A stretch of 64,000 nucleotides of DNA from Streptomyces sp. S465 (GTDB lineage Bacteria > Actinomycetota > Actinomycetes > Streptomycetales > Streptomycetaceae), in the NCBI RefSeq assembly GCF_026898115.1, contig NZ_CP114036.1:4582001-4646000 (forward strand), in the 5' to 3' direction. The notes beneath the pieces were generated by a model. It was not told the DNA's origin. It saw nothing but the letters and a program-made list of their open reading frames with translations, and did not search any database. Made by a program: the position numbers and the translations under genes. Shown one piece after another: positions 27,373 through 36,200 of the stretch (position 1 is the first letter of the stretch; each line of letters begins with the position of its first letter).

Positions 27373-27585
27373 TCAGGCGGCAGCTCTCGCTTCGCGCTTG
27401 AGGAGTTCGACGTATTCCGTGAGGTACTCGAGCGGCACGAGTCGGCGACGGCCTATACGAACGGTCTGGAGACGGCCAAGCCGTACCTCTTCGTAGACCG
27501 TCGAGCGGCCGACCCCGAGGACTACCGCAGCCTCTTCGAGCCTGTAGAGCATTTGGCCGACAGGTGTGGCGACAGCAGAACTCAT
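27373..27585 (-). CDS. xis: Excisionase / HTH DNA-binding protein
   Basis: A 70-aa protein with a winged helix-turn-helix of the excisionase type (YRLEEAAVVLGVGRSTVYEE ... GRLQTVRIGRRRLVPLEYL). It should bend DNA and steer the integrase toward excision. It precedes int on the minus strand, as in pSAM2-like elements. Confidence 0.88.
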   Translation of the reverse strand: MSSAVATPVGQMLYRLEEAAVVLGVGRSTVYEEVRLGRLQTVRIGRRRLVPLEYLTEYVELLKREARAAA

Positions 27586-27637
27586 GCGGTGACGCCTCCT
27601 CGACGAGTTCGGGAAGGTGGGCCCCCTTCTCTCAGGT

Positions 27638-27854
27638 CCGCTACATCCGCCACGGCTGCTACGTCGCAGGTTAGGGGCGGGTTTTGGCGTAGCGGCTGAT
27701 CGGGGTGTAGCGGATGCGTCCGCTACAGGGCCGGGGTTTGTAGCGGTTGGAGGGGTGGTGTAGCGGGGGCGTAGCGGTTGTCGTGCGCGACATCCGCTAC
27801 GCCGTTTCCGCTGATCAGATGGGGGCTACTCGGGGTCGGTGGCGGATGTAGCGG
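27638..27854. repeat. Cluster of GTAGCGG 7-mers (iteron-like)
   Basis: The 7-mer occurs in both orientations at 27638 (rc), 27689, 27707, 27720 (rc), 27740, 27760, 27771, 27794 (rc) and 27848. The cluster fills the gap between xis and the replication-protein stump and extends into its 3' end. It resembles the repeat-rich regions near rep genes of integrative elements and could be binding sites for the lost replication protein or an origin. Confidence 0.6.
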
Positions 27855-28320
27855 ACTCCGGCGCCTTGGGGGCGGGGCAGTACCGCTTCCATGCGTCGTA
27901 GAGGTCGGCGGCGTAGTAGCCCTTGGCCACCCCGGCCCCGGTGCGGATGTTGCGAGCCTTGATGGGCTCGTTGTCGGCGGTGACGTACTCCCCCAGCCGC
28001 TTGGCGAGCTGCCGGGCGTCCAGCGGCTTGCCGTTCATGTCGGCCCATGGCGCCTCGTCCAGGGCGTTCAGGGCGGCGATGATCTGGGCAGTGGGCATGC
28101 GGTCGGCTCCGCAGAACACGCTGTCGCGCAGGTCGGTCAGCAGTCGGATACCCAAGGACGCCTTGTCCCCGGCGGAGGCAGCGGCCACCAGCTCCACGCA
28201 CGCCTCACGGGCGCGGCGGGGCCAGTCACCCCCTGCTGCGTCGGCCACGGCCAGCAGCGGCTCCCACACCCGACCGCCGCATGGACGGAGGTCGTCGAGC
28301 CGGACGGCGAAATCCGAGAC
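27826..28320 (-). pseudogene. 3' stump of a DUF3631-type replication protein
   Basis: The readable product (about 147-165 aa) is only the C-terminal part of the DUF3631 proteins that serve as replication helicase/primase-like proteins in actinomycete integrative elements. The typical segment VRLDDLRPCGGRVWEPLLAV and the following DAAGGDWPRRAREACVEL are present, as is the C-terminal YYAADLYDAWKRY. The N-terminal domains with the ATPase motifs are missing; homology fades at about 28320, next to a decayed IS1380-like transposase. A GTG at 28269 could still start a 147-aa fragment. It shows that the element once replicated on its own. Confidence 0.7.
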
Positions 28321-28397
28321 GGCGCTGGGTCGCCGAACTGTCCGGCGGCTGTCTGAAGCTCGAGTCAGAGGGAATGCGGCTGATCGTCCGCTAGAAA

Positions 28398-28829
28398 CGG
28401 CCCCATTCCAGCGCCCAGTTGCACTTCACCGAGGTCGACAGCCTGCGGCTCACCGCATTCGCCACCAACACCACCGGCGTCCCGATCGCCACACTCGAAC
28501 TGCCGCACGGCCAGCGCGCGAAAGCCGAGGACCGCATCCGCGCCGTCCGCGCCATCGCCTGCACAACCTGCACGACACCGCGCAGAACCAGATCTGGCTG
28601 GGGATCGGCCAGATCGCCCTCGATTCCTGACCTGGATGCCTATGCTCACCCTGACCGGCGAAGTCCGCAGGTGGGAGCCTGGCCGCCTCCGGCTCCGCCT
28701 CTTCTCCGCAGCCGCCCAGATGTCACCACTGCCCGCCGCAGGAACCTGAGATTCGCACGCCACTGGCCCTGGCCCGACGAAATCACGGAGGCCCCGGCAC
28801 AGCTCGAAACCCTCCCAAACCCGGGCTGA
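28398..28829 (+). pseudogene. Decayed IS1380-family transposase (C-terminal part)
   Basis: Pieces of an IS1380-type DDE transposase can be read in three frames in order: LRLTAFATNTTGVPIATLEL and GQRAKAEDRIRAVRA first, then HDTAQNQIWLGIGQIAL, then TWMPMLTLTGEVRRWEPGRL, then RRRNLRFARHWPWPDEITEA, ending at 28829. The catalytic N-terminal part is absent. The insertion probably destroyed the 5' end of the adjacent replication gene. Several frameshifts make it non-functional. Confidence 0.7.
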
Positions 28830-29221
28830 ACAGTACACTTCCCGCCCCCGCGAACAGCACCGCCCCCGCCGGGCCAGTGGAACCCGACGCGACAGCCGGA
28901 CCATCAGCGAGTCCATGACCGACTCGAACACCCGAAATGGTCCGACGAAAGAACCGACGGGCCGTCACGAAAGATCGAGGCTGGGAGTCCCAACAGAACA
29001 GGGCATCGGCGAGTTTGGGCGCTCGACGCCCCGCCGTCTCGATCCTACTGCACGTCAGCAAGAACGTCTTGTCACATTAGACGTCTGCTGGCGATGCTGC
29101 ACACTAGATCGTCAGTTCCCACCCCCAGGAATCGATCTCGCGCCATCCTCCCCCAAGACTCGGCGCTCTGTTGGACACTGTCTCTGCGGCAATGCAAGAA
29201 CCAAGAGAGGTGAAACCAGGC
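28830..29221. other. Non-coding gap before the defence operon
   Basis: About 390 bp with no gene. The left part (to about 28990, including GTCACGAAAGATCGAGGCTG) probably contains the end of the old IS1380 copy. The right part (29050-29215) is less G+C-rich and should hold the promoter of the helicase operon. Confidence 0.4.
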
Positions 29222-32113
29222 ATGGGGGGGATGACGCGTGACGGTTCGGTAGAGGTCCTCAAGTACCTGCACAAGCGACTGCATGACCACTTCCGTACGC
29301 TTCACGAACGTCGCCAGGCACTCCAGCGAGCGGCTCCAGTCTTTGCGTTGGAGCACGACCTCAGCAGTAGTGACTTCGCGTTGCTCCTAGCTGCGGTACG
29401 GGATGCCGTCAGGCAGGGACTCGATACTCGCTCCCGCACCTGGTGGTTGCCCTTTGTAGTACACGCAGCAGAGATCGGCTATAGGTACGTTGGAGATGAG
29501 TACTGGCCGCTCTTTGTCCAGGAAACACCGGGCTGGGAAAATAGTCCGGGTTGGAGCGTGACCACCAACCGCCAGCGCATAAAACAGTGGTTCAAGCGAT
29601 TCGCAGCCGACTACGGCGGCGCCGAGCCGAAGGGGAGCTTTGCAACCAACTTCAACATCATTGCCTGGCCAATCACACACGCCGTCATACCCGCAGACCT
29701 CCAACGGCAGTTGGCGCAGCTTCTGTTTGAGTCGCGAGCGGTTATGACCGCAGAGCTCCTTAGTGATCCCAACGCTCTGGGCGCATGCCTGGCTACGCGC
29801 ACGGGTGGATATAGCGAGCGTTTCCAGATCTTCTGCAGCAACCAGAGCCTCCTCGGCCAGGTGGCCGCCGCAATGCTCTCAGGCGACGACGAGGACTCCC
29901 CGTACCTAGTGCGATCGACACTCGCTCGCCTGGTCGACGACCTGACCAACGAACGTCAGTCACGAACCTGGTTGGCCCGCGCCAAACACTCGGCCAACTT
30001 GGTCCGCTCAAGCGGATTTCTCCCCCTGAACCCGAGTGTGAGCCTCGTGAACCGGGGGCAGCCACTCGCGGCCGTCACCAACCCGAAGCTGCTCCTGCGA
30101 CAGGAAAACAGCGGTTGGCGTCCCTATTTAGGGCTTCCCGATCTCACGCCTCTGCAGGCTCGGCATGATCAAGTTGGTCAGGAACTTCGGAGTCTCCGCC
30201 CGAAAGTTGAGGGCCGTCGCCAACCACTTCCCCGCGGTAAACTGTTGTACCCAGGTGAAGTATCTCTGTCCACGTGGCCACAGCCCGAGATTCCAATTAT
30301 CCAACTGGAGCGGGGATCATCGGTCGTGAACAGCCTGATCGCGGAGCATTGCTCCATCACTCAGGGCCCGTGGTGGGTTTTCCGGAAGCAACCGGGTGGG
30401 CTGGCCCTTGAGGTCAAAGGAAAATTTGTCCGGCCAGGGCATGAGTACTGTCTGGTCGGACGACTCGAGGGTGAACTGCCCGCGCTACCGTTCGTCACTA
30501 AAGCGACGGTTCTGGCTGAAGGAGTGCACGCCTTCGAGGTGAAGGTGCCTAAAGTTGTTGGCGAAGCGGAACTTTCCATGCTTGCGGCGGCCGAGCTGCC
30601 AGTGTTGACAGACGTGTCGATTCGCCCCGTCGGTCTCGTCCCTGGAGCCTGGGACGGGGAAGGTGCCGTCGAGTGGCTAGCTGGAGATCCGGTGCTGCTC
30701 GCTGTACATTCCAATCGCACCATGGAAATGTGCGCTGTGACCGTCGATGGTGGGCTCCCTACAGCGCTCGAGTGGCCTGCCACCAAGGCAGAATTAATCT
30801 TTTCCCTTGAGGATCTCACTGTGGGCACTCACGAGGTCGACATTGCGCTACTGGGCACAGACAACGGTGCGCCGGTTAAAAGCGGCTCACTCGCGATCAC
30901 GATCCGTGACCCACACACAAACCTGGATGAAACTACTGATGGCGCAGGCATCCGACTGTTTGCCACGCCAGCGCGTCCGAAACTGACCGAGCTCTGGGAT
31001 GGTCGGGCGAGCCTCTCGATCGACGGTCCGCCAAGTACGAAGGCAGAACTGGCGATCGTGCTGCGTGACGATGTCGGCAACGCACTGGCACAGGCGCAGC
31101 ACAGCGTCTCGCTTCCTTTCAGCGATAGTGCATGGGGAAGACTGGCAGATCAGGAACTACACAGGAGAAAACTGCTCGCCGCCTACGATGATGCCGAGTC
31201 GTGCGAAGTGTCGGTCGCCCGAAGCGGAGTGGGTTTCGCGTCCCTGATTTGCGAACGCGGCTTCCATCCGCTCCGCTGGGTGCTTACCAAGCGGCACAAT
31301 GGCGAGCATGAGGCACGCCTGATCGATCGGACAGGCGGGGATGACACTCAGGTGCTCCTGTTTTCGGTGGAGGCGCCTCTGGTTGGCGAGCGCTGCGATT
31401 CCTGTCGACCAATTACAGTTCCGGCGAATGGAGGACTGCTGCAGGCGACGTCCGGCAATGTGACCGCGGCCATCGTCTTGCCACCCGAGCCGAACCGGCT
31501 GCGCCAGAGGCTAAACGACCGTCCGAGCATCCGGTACGCAGAAACGTCGCTCTCTGAGATGAAGCGGCTCATCTTTGGTCACCGTCGGTGGCTTGACGCC
31601 GATGCGCCAGCAGATCCGTTCACTCGTCATCAGCGGGAACAGGTTCTCAACGCAATCACCACGGCCCTTGTGTCCCTTGCTGCTGGAAGCAGGTGGGCTA
31701 GATTGGAGCACAAACGCCTTCCTGTCGGCGGTCGCAAGCCGCCTGATGTATTGGACGAAATGCGGGAACTCGTGGGTCAGGCTCCGAAGCAGCGTGCTGC
31801 GGCCCAGCAGATTGCCAGCCACCTCTGGCAATGGGCGGACTCACCGGCAGCGCTGAGCGATGGATTCGCCAGCGCGGTCCACATCATCGCTGCGGCCAGC
31901 GGCATCGACGATCCGCACACCGCAGCAGACTTCTTGCTTCCCCTTGTGACCAAACCGGGCTCTCTCGCGAGTTGGGACGAGGCCGAACGAGACCAACTCT
32001 TGGAGTGTGTGCTCCGGTCTCCTGTACTCATTCGGGCAGCTCGCTTTGCTGTGCTCGGGACTGAAGACCTACGAGAGGCGTCGAACAAGTCAGTTGTCGG
32101 AGTTAGCCGATGA
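29222..32113 (+). CDS. Large unknown protein, first gene of DruE-type helicase operon
   Basis: A 963-aa protein. ATG 29222 has AGAGAGG 11 nt upstream; ATG 29231 or an upstream TTG at 29171 are alternatives. I recognise no catalytic motif. The N-terminal 260 residues are mostly helical with conserved-looking aromatic patches (RYVGDEYWPLFVQETPGW, NFNIIAWPITHAVIPADLQR). The centre (about 330-720) reads as beta-strand-rich repeats reminiscent of Ig-like or carbohydrate-binding folds, and the C-terminus is helical again. No signal peptide or membrane helix. It overlaps the next gene (ATGA) and stands two genes before a DruE-type helicase. The large DruH protein of type III Druantia occupies a similar place and size, but I cannot claim homology. 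Anti-phage role inferred from context. Confidence 0.75.
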   Translation: MGGMTRDGSVEVLKYLHKRLHDHFRTLHERRQALQRAAPVFALEHDLSSSDFALLLAAVRDAVRQGLDTRSRTWWLPFVVHAAEIGYRYVGDEYWPLFVQETPGWENSPGWSVTTNRQRIKQWFKRFAADYGGAEPKGSFATNFNIIAWPITHAVIPADLQRQLAQLLFESRAVMTAELLSDPNALGACLATRTGGYSERFQIFCSNQSLLGQVAAAMLSGDDEDSPYLVRSTLARLVDDLTNERQSRTWLARAKHSANLVRSSGFLPLNPSVSLVNRGQPLAAVTNPKLLLRQENSGWRPYLGLPDLTPLQARHDQVGQELRSLRPKVEGRRQPLPRGKLLYPGEVSLSTWPQPEIPIIQLERGSSVVNSLIAEHCSITQGPWWVFRKQPGGLALEVKGKFVRPGHEYCLVGRLEGELPALPFVTKATVLAEGVHAFEVKVPKVVGEAELSMLAAAELPVLTDVSIRPVGLVPGAWDGEGAVEWLAGDPVLLAVHSNRTMEMCAVTVDGGLPTALEWPATKAELIFSLEDLTVGTHEVDIALLGTDNGAPVKSGSLAITIRDPHTNLDETTDGAGIRLFATPARPKLTELWDGRASLSIDGPPSTKAELAIVLRDDVGNALAQAQHSVSLPFSDSAWGRLADQELHRRKLLAAYDDAESCEVSVARSGVGFASLICERGFHPLRWVLTKRHNGEHEARLIDRTGGDDTQVLLFSVEAPLVGERCDSCRPITVPANGGLLQATSGNVTAAIVLPPEPNRLRQRLNDRPSIRYAETSLSEMKRLIFGHRRWLDADAPADPFTRHQREQVLNAITTALVSLAAGSRWARLEHKRLPVGGRKPPDVLDEMRELVGQAPKQRAAAQQIASHLWQWADSPAALSDGFASAVHIIAAASGIDDPHTAADFLLPLVTKPGSLASWDEAERDQLLECVLRSPVLIRAARFAVLGTEDLREASNKSVVGVSR

Positions 32114-33201
32114 AGATAACTCCGATAAGTGGTCCCCATGCAGCGGAACGTGCGGTCCGCGCGCTGGGGCTGGATGAGGCTGCTACTGACCTGTTCTCGA
32201 CAGAAGCGGTATGCGCCTCGCTTCGCCGCGCGGCTTCATTCCTGTGTCCGGCGACACCGCGTCGACTTGTGGAAGCAGTCCTTGAGGCCATTAGCCCGCT
32301 CGACGAGTCTTGCTTGGTTACTCGGGGCCAGGTCGCGGAGCAATTGGATTTCTTGGTGTCGATTGGTGACCTGGTCGAACTCCCTCGCCAGGAGGATCGC
32401 GGCAGTCGCCATCTCTACCTGGCTCCTCCCTCGTATGTGGAGAAGGCTCCGGGGCAGTACCTCTTCCTAGGTGTACGCCCCAACGCCTCACCGCTCGTTG
32501 ACGAGTCTGTGGGCGCGGAGGTGCTGTACGAGGGCCATACACGGTCCATAGAACTGGCCCCAGGGGTGGCTCCTATGCGATTGAAAGCCGCTGGCCTGCG
32601 TGAGATCCGACGTGAGCACTGGCTCCAACATCCGAGGGCGGATCACGCAGCCGCTGTCGTCGTTGCGATGCGTCAACGTTTGGACCAGGCCGCAGAATCT
32701 GGCGACGTCAGCGGTCTGACAATCATCGATCCTGGGAAGTCCGTTCACTACTACCGCGGCCGCTGGCGACCACCCGCGGACGACGACTCCGGCGACTTCG
32801 TTGCTCGCCGGCCCCAAGCCTACGGTGCAGATCTGTGGTGCCTTGTACGGATTGAGCGTGGTGTGCCCCGCGCACTTGTGGATCTGCCGGTTGACGCCTC
32901 TGATGTGCCAGCCTGCGACGAAGCGTGGCGCTTCCAGGCAGCCATCGATGCCGTGACGGGAAACCCGCAGGTCATGCACGTCCGGTCTGCTACAGGGGCG
33001 CCCGGGAGCCGAATGTTGGACTTGTTCGGACCTGTGCCCGGCTGGGCTCAGCGCTACCTCGACCTCGTGGGAACCCCTGTCTCACGGGCGAGAGGCGCGT
33101 TGATCTCGTACCGCGTACCGATGTCGGCGATCGGCGAGATGTCGGCGTTCGTCACTGACATGCTGTGGATGCACGTCAGAGAAGAGGGAGGGGTGGCGTG
33201 A
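32110..33201 (+). CDS. Unknown 363-aa protein of the helicase operon
   Basis: Its ATG overlaps the upstream stop (ATGA) and its stop overlaps the GTG of the helicase gene (GTGA), so all three are tightly coupled and probably made in a fixed ratio. The N-terminal 110 residues look like a helical/winged-helix module (VTRGQVAEQLDFLVSIGDLV). The rest is mixed alpha/beta, with WRPPADDDSGDFVARRPQAY and LWCLVRIERGVPRALVDLPV; I recognise no known active site. It could load or regulate the helicase on DNA (inference from gene order only). Confidence 0.75.
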   Translation: MKITPISGPHAAERAVRALGLDEAATDLFSTEAVCASLRRAASFLCPATPRRLVEAVLEAISPLDESCLVTRGQVAEQLDFLVSIGDLVELPRQEDRGSRHLYLAPPSYVEKAPGQYLFLGVRPNASPLVDESVGAEVLYEGHTRSIELAPGVAPMRLKAAGLREIRREHWLQHPRADHAAAVVVAMRQRLDQAAESGDVSGLTIIDPGKSVHYYRGRWRPPADDDSGDFVARRPQAYGADLWCLVRIERGVPRALVDLPVDASDVPACDEAWRFQAAIDAVTGNPQVMHVRSATGAPGSRMLDLFGPVPGWAQRYLDLVGTPVSRARGALISYRVPMSAIGEMSAFVTDMLWMHVREEGGVA

Positions 33202-36200
33202 CAGTGGAAGCGCCAACGATCGCGGAGACGGTCACCAAGATTCAGGCGGCCCTTCGGGACTACATCGAGGCGACCTATCACGTGGGGCATCCCACCGTGA
33301 TCGATCAGCGTCGTGTGCTGCTCGAACAAGAGGGCGTGCTGTTCCGAGCACCCTTCATCGAGAGCACTCCCCGCTATCAGACGAACCGACGTTTTGGTGA
33401 TCTCGAACTCGCTGCACCTGGCCAAACGCTCTTCGGCAGCTTGACCACCCACGTTGGTGGCCTGAAGCCCATGCTGTATGACCCGCCCTATACCCATCAG
33501 GCTGAAGCACTTGAGTGGACGACTCGTGACGGCCTTAGCCTTGCGGTCACCACTGGTACCGGCTCGGGGAAGACCGAGTCGTTCCTCCTGCCGATGCTGG
33601 CGAAGCTTGCAGCAGAGGCGGCGAACAAGCCTGAGTCCTTCGCCGCTCCGGCTGTGCGGTCCCTGATCCTCTATCCGATGAACGCGCTGGTGAACGACCA
33701 GTTGGGTCGTCTTCGGCTCCTGCTCGGCGATCCGCGCGTCACAGCCCAGTTCAGCGAGTGGGCCGGCCGCCCAGCACGCTTCGCTCGTTACACCAGCCGA
33801 ACCCTGTACCCCGGCGTACGGAAGGTCGAGAAGGACCAGGCACGGCTTCGCTCGATCGAGAACTTCTACGTTCACCTCATCAATCGGGCAGACGACCCTT
33901 CCTCGCCGGGGCACGGCGAGGCGGCAGCTCTCATCGAGAAGCTGCGATCGCGCGGAAAGTGGCCGGCCAAGCCAAATCTGAAGGCCTGGTACGGCGAAAG
34001 TGGCTCCCGTTGGAAGAACAAGGATGGCGAGTTCGCCCGTGCCGTCCTTCAGCCCAACGACCCTGAACTGCTGACGCGCCATGAGGTGCTGGGCACACCT
34101 CCGGATGTTTTGATCACAAACTACTCGATGCTTGAGTACATGTTGATGCGCCCACTTGAGCGGCCAGTGTTCGATGCGACGCGGGCTTGGTTGGCGAACA
34201 ACCCCGATGAGAAGTTCCTCCTGGTCATCGATGAGGCCCACCTCTATCGCGGCGCGGCTGGCGCCGAGGTTGCCCTTCTGCTGCGCCGGCTTCGCGCCAG
34301 GCTTGGGATTGCCCCCGAGCGGCTACAGGTGATCTGTACGAGCGCGAGCTTCGCGAGCCCTGAGTACGCGCGTCAGTTCGCTGCACAGTTGAGCGGCAAA
34401 TCCGAGGGCGACTTCAAGACTGTAGAAGGTCGTCTCGCCCTTCGAGAACTCGCTGGTCCCGGGAGCCTCCAGGACGCCCAAGCTCTCGCTGCCGTACCGA
34501 TGCACGAGTTCTACGAGGGCGAGGGAGACGAAGCCCGCATCGCCGCCGTTCAGGGGCTACTGGACTACCGGAAGGTAGCCGTGAAAGAGGGCGCCACGGT
34601 CGGTGAACTGCTGCACGATGCTCTCAGCGCATTCGGCCCCATGAACCTGCTCGTTAACGAGACGATGCAGCGGGCACAACCGGTACATGAGTTGGGCTCG
34701 CTCATCTTCCCGACCGTTGAGACGGAGCTTGCCGATCGGGCTGTTTCTTCCATGGTGGCACTCGGTAGCGCGGCGCGACGGTCGGCGAATGACGCGGGTC
34801 TGCTGCCATGTCGCGTGCATGCATTCTTTCGTGGGCTGCCTGGGCTGTGGGCTTGTCTCGACCCCGACTGCCCGGAGGTTGACCGGGAGGCACACCCGGA
34901 GCCGGGGCCGGTTGGAAAGCTTTACGCCCAGCCGCGGGCAACTTGCGAATGTGGTGCACGGGTCTTCGAGTTGTACACCTGCAGGCACTGCGGCTCCGCC
35001 TACGCACGGGCCTACACCGACGTCGTAAGCGAGCCGACGTACCTATGGCACGAGCCGGGGGGATCGTTCGAGTCCGCATCGGGTTCCATCCCCGAACTCC
35101 AGGCACTCGATCTACTGCTTGAGGAGCCCTCCGATGGCGATGTCGAACCCGCCGACATCGATCTCGTTACCGGCCGGCTCAATCCGGAAGAACTAGGCGC
35201 CCGCGTCCGCAGTGTCTTCATTCCTCGGCTTCGAGGGGGAGAAGTCGTCAGGGGTGACGACGATGGCGGTGATGGTGAGGCGGAGGCGAACGGAGAGTTC
35301 AAGCCGTGCGGTGTCTGCGGGCAACTCGCCGGGTTCGGCCGTTCATCGGTACAGGATCACCAGACGAAGGGTGACCAGCCGTTCCAAGCCTTGGTGACAC
35401 GTCAGCTCGAGGTCCAACCACCGGGGGCCCAACCGTACACCGATTTTGCGCCACTGCGCGGTCGCAAGGTACTCGCGTTCTCCGACTCCCGGCAGGTTGC
35501 CGCACGGCTGGCACCCAACCTTCAGAGTTACTCGATGCGCGATGTCATTCGGCCCCTGCTCTTGCGCGGGTGGCAGGAACTGGCAAATCAACCGTTCCTT
35601 GCACCGTCGCTCAGCTTGGAGCGTCTGTACGTGGCCGTCATGGTCGGAGCGCGAGTCTTGTCGGTGCGGCTGCGTCCGGAACTACGACCCATGGAGACGC
35701 TCCATGTCTTTGACACGGTCGCGAAGGCAATCGACAACGGTGCGCTCTCAGGCAATCCCGCTGGGTTGGTGCCACTGCTTACCACTGCCAATCCACCGCA
35801 GTCGCTGTTGAGGGCCATGTACGCGACGCTAACGGACAAGTACTACGGGCTGTCGTCCCTGGGCCTGGCATCCCTCCGTGAGCGGGCGGACCTCACCGAT
35901 ACATTGTTGACGGAACTGCCGGACATCGGCGGGGTCGCAGACAGCGCCGAGGCCAAGCTCGCGCTCGTCCGGTTGTGGCTAGCGCAGTGGAGCAGCCCAA
36001 CCCGCGGCATCTGGTTCCCGTCGATGACCGATGGTGAATGGGGGAGGACGAAGGGCGGCGTCAAACCGCACAGGGGTAAGTTCCAATCGATCGAGCGTTG
36101 GCTCGATTCGAGGGCGGCGAGGAAGAAGTTCGCGGACGACTGGCTGCAGACGTTGCTCACAACGTTCTGCGAGCCAGTGGCCGGGAGGTTTCGGTTGTTG

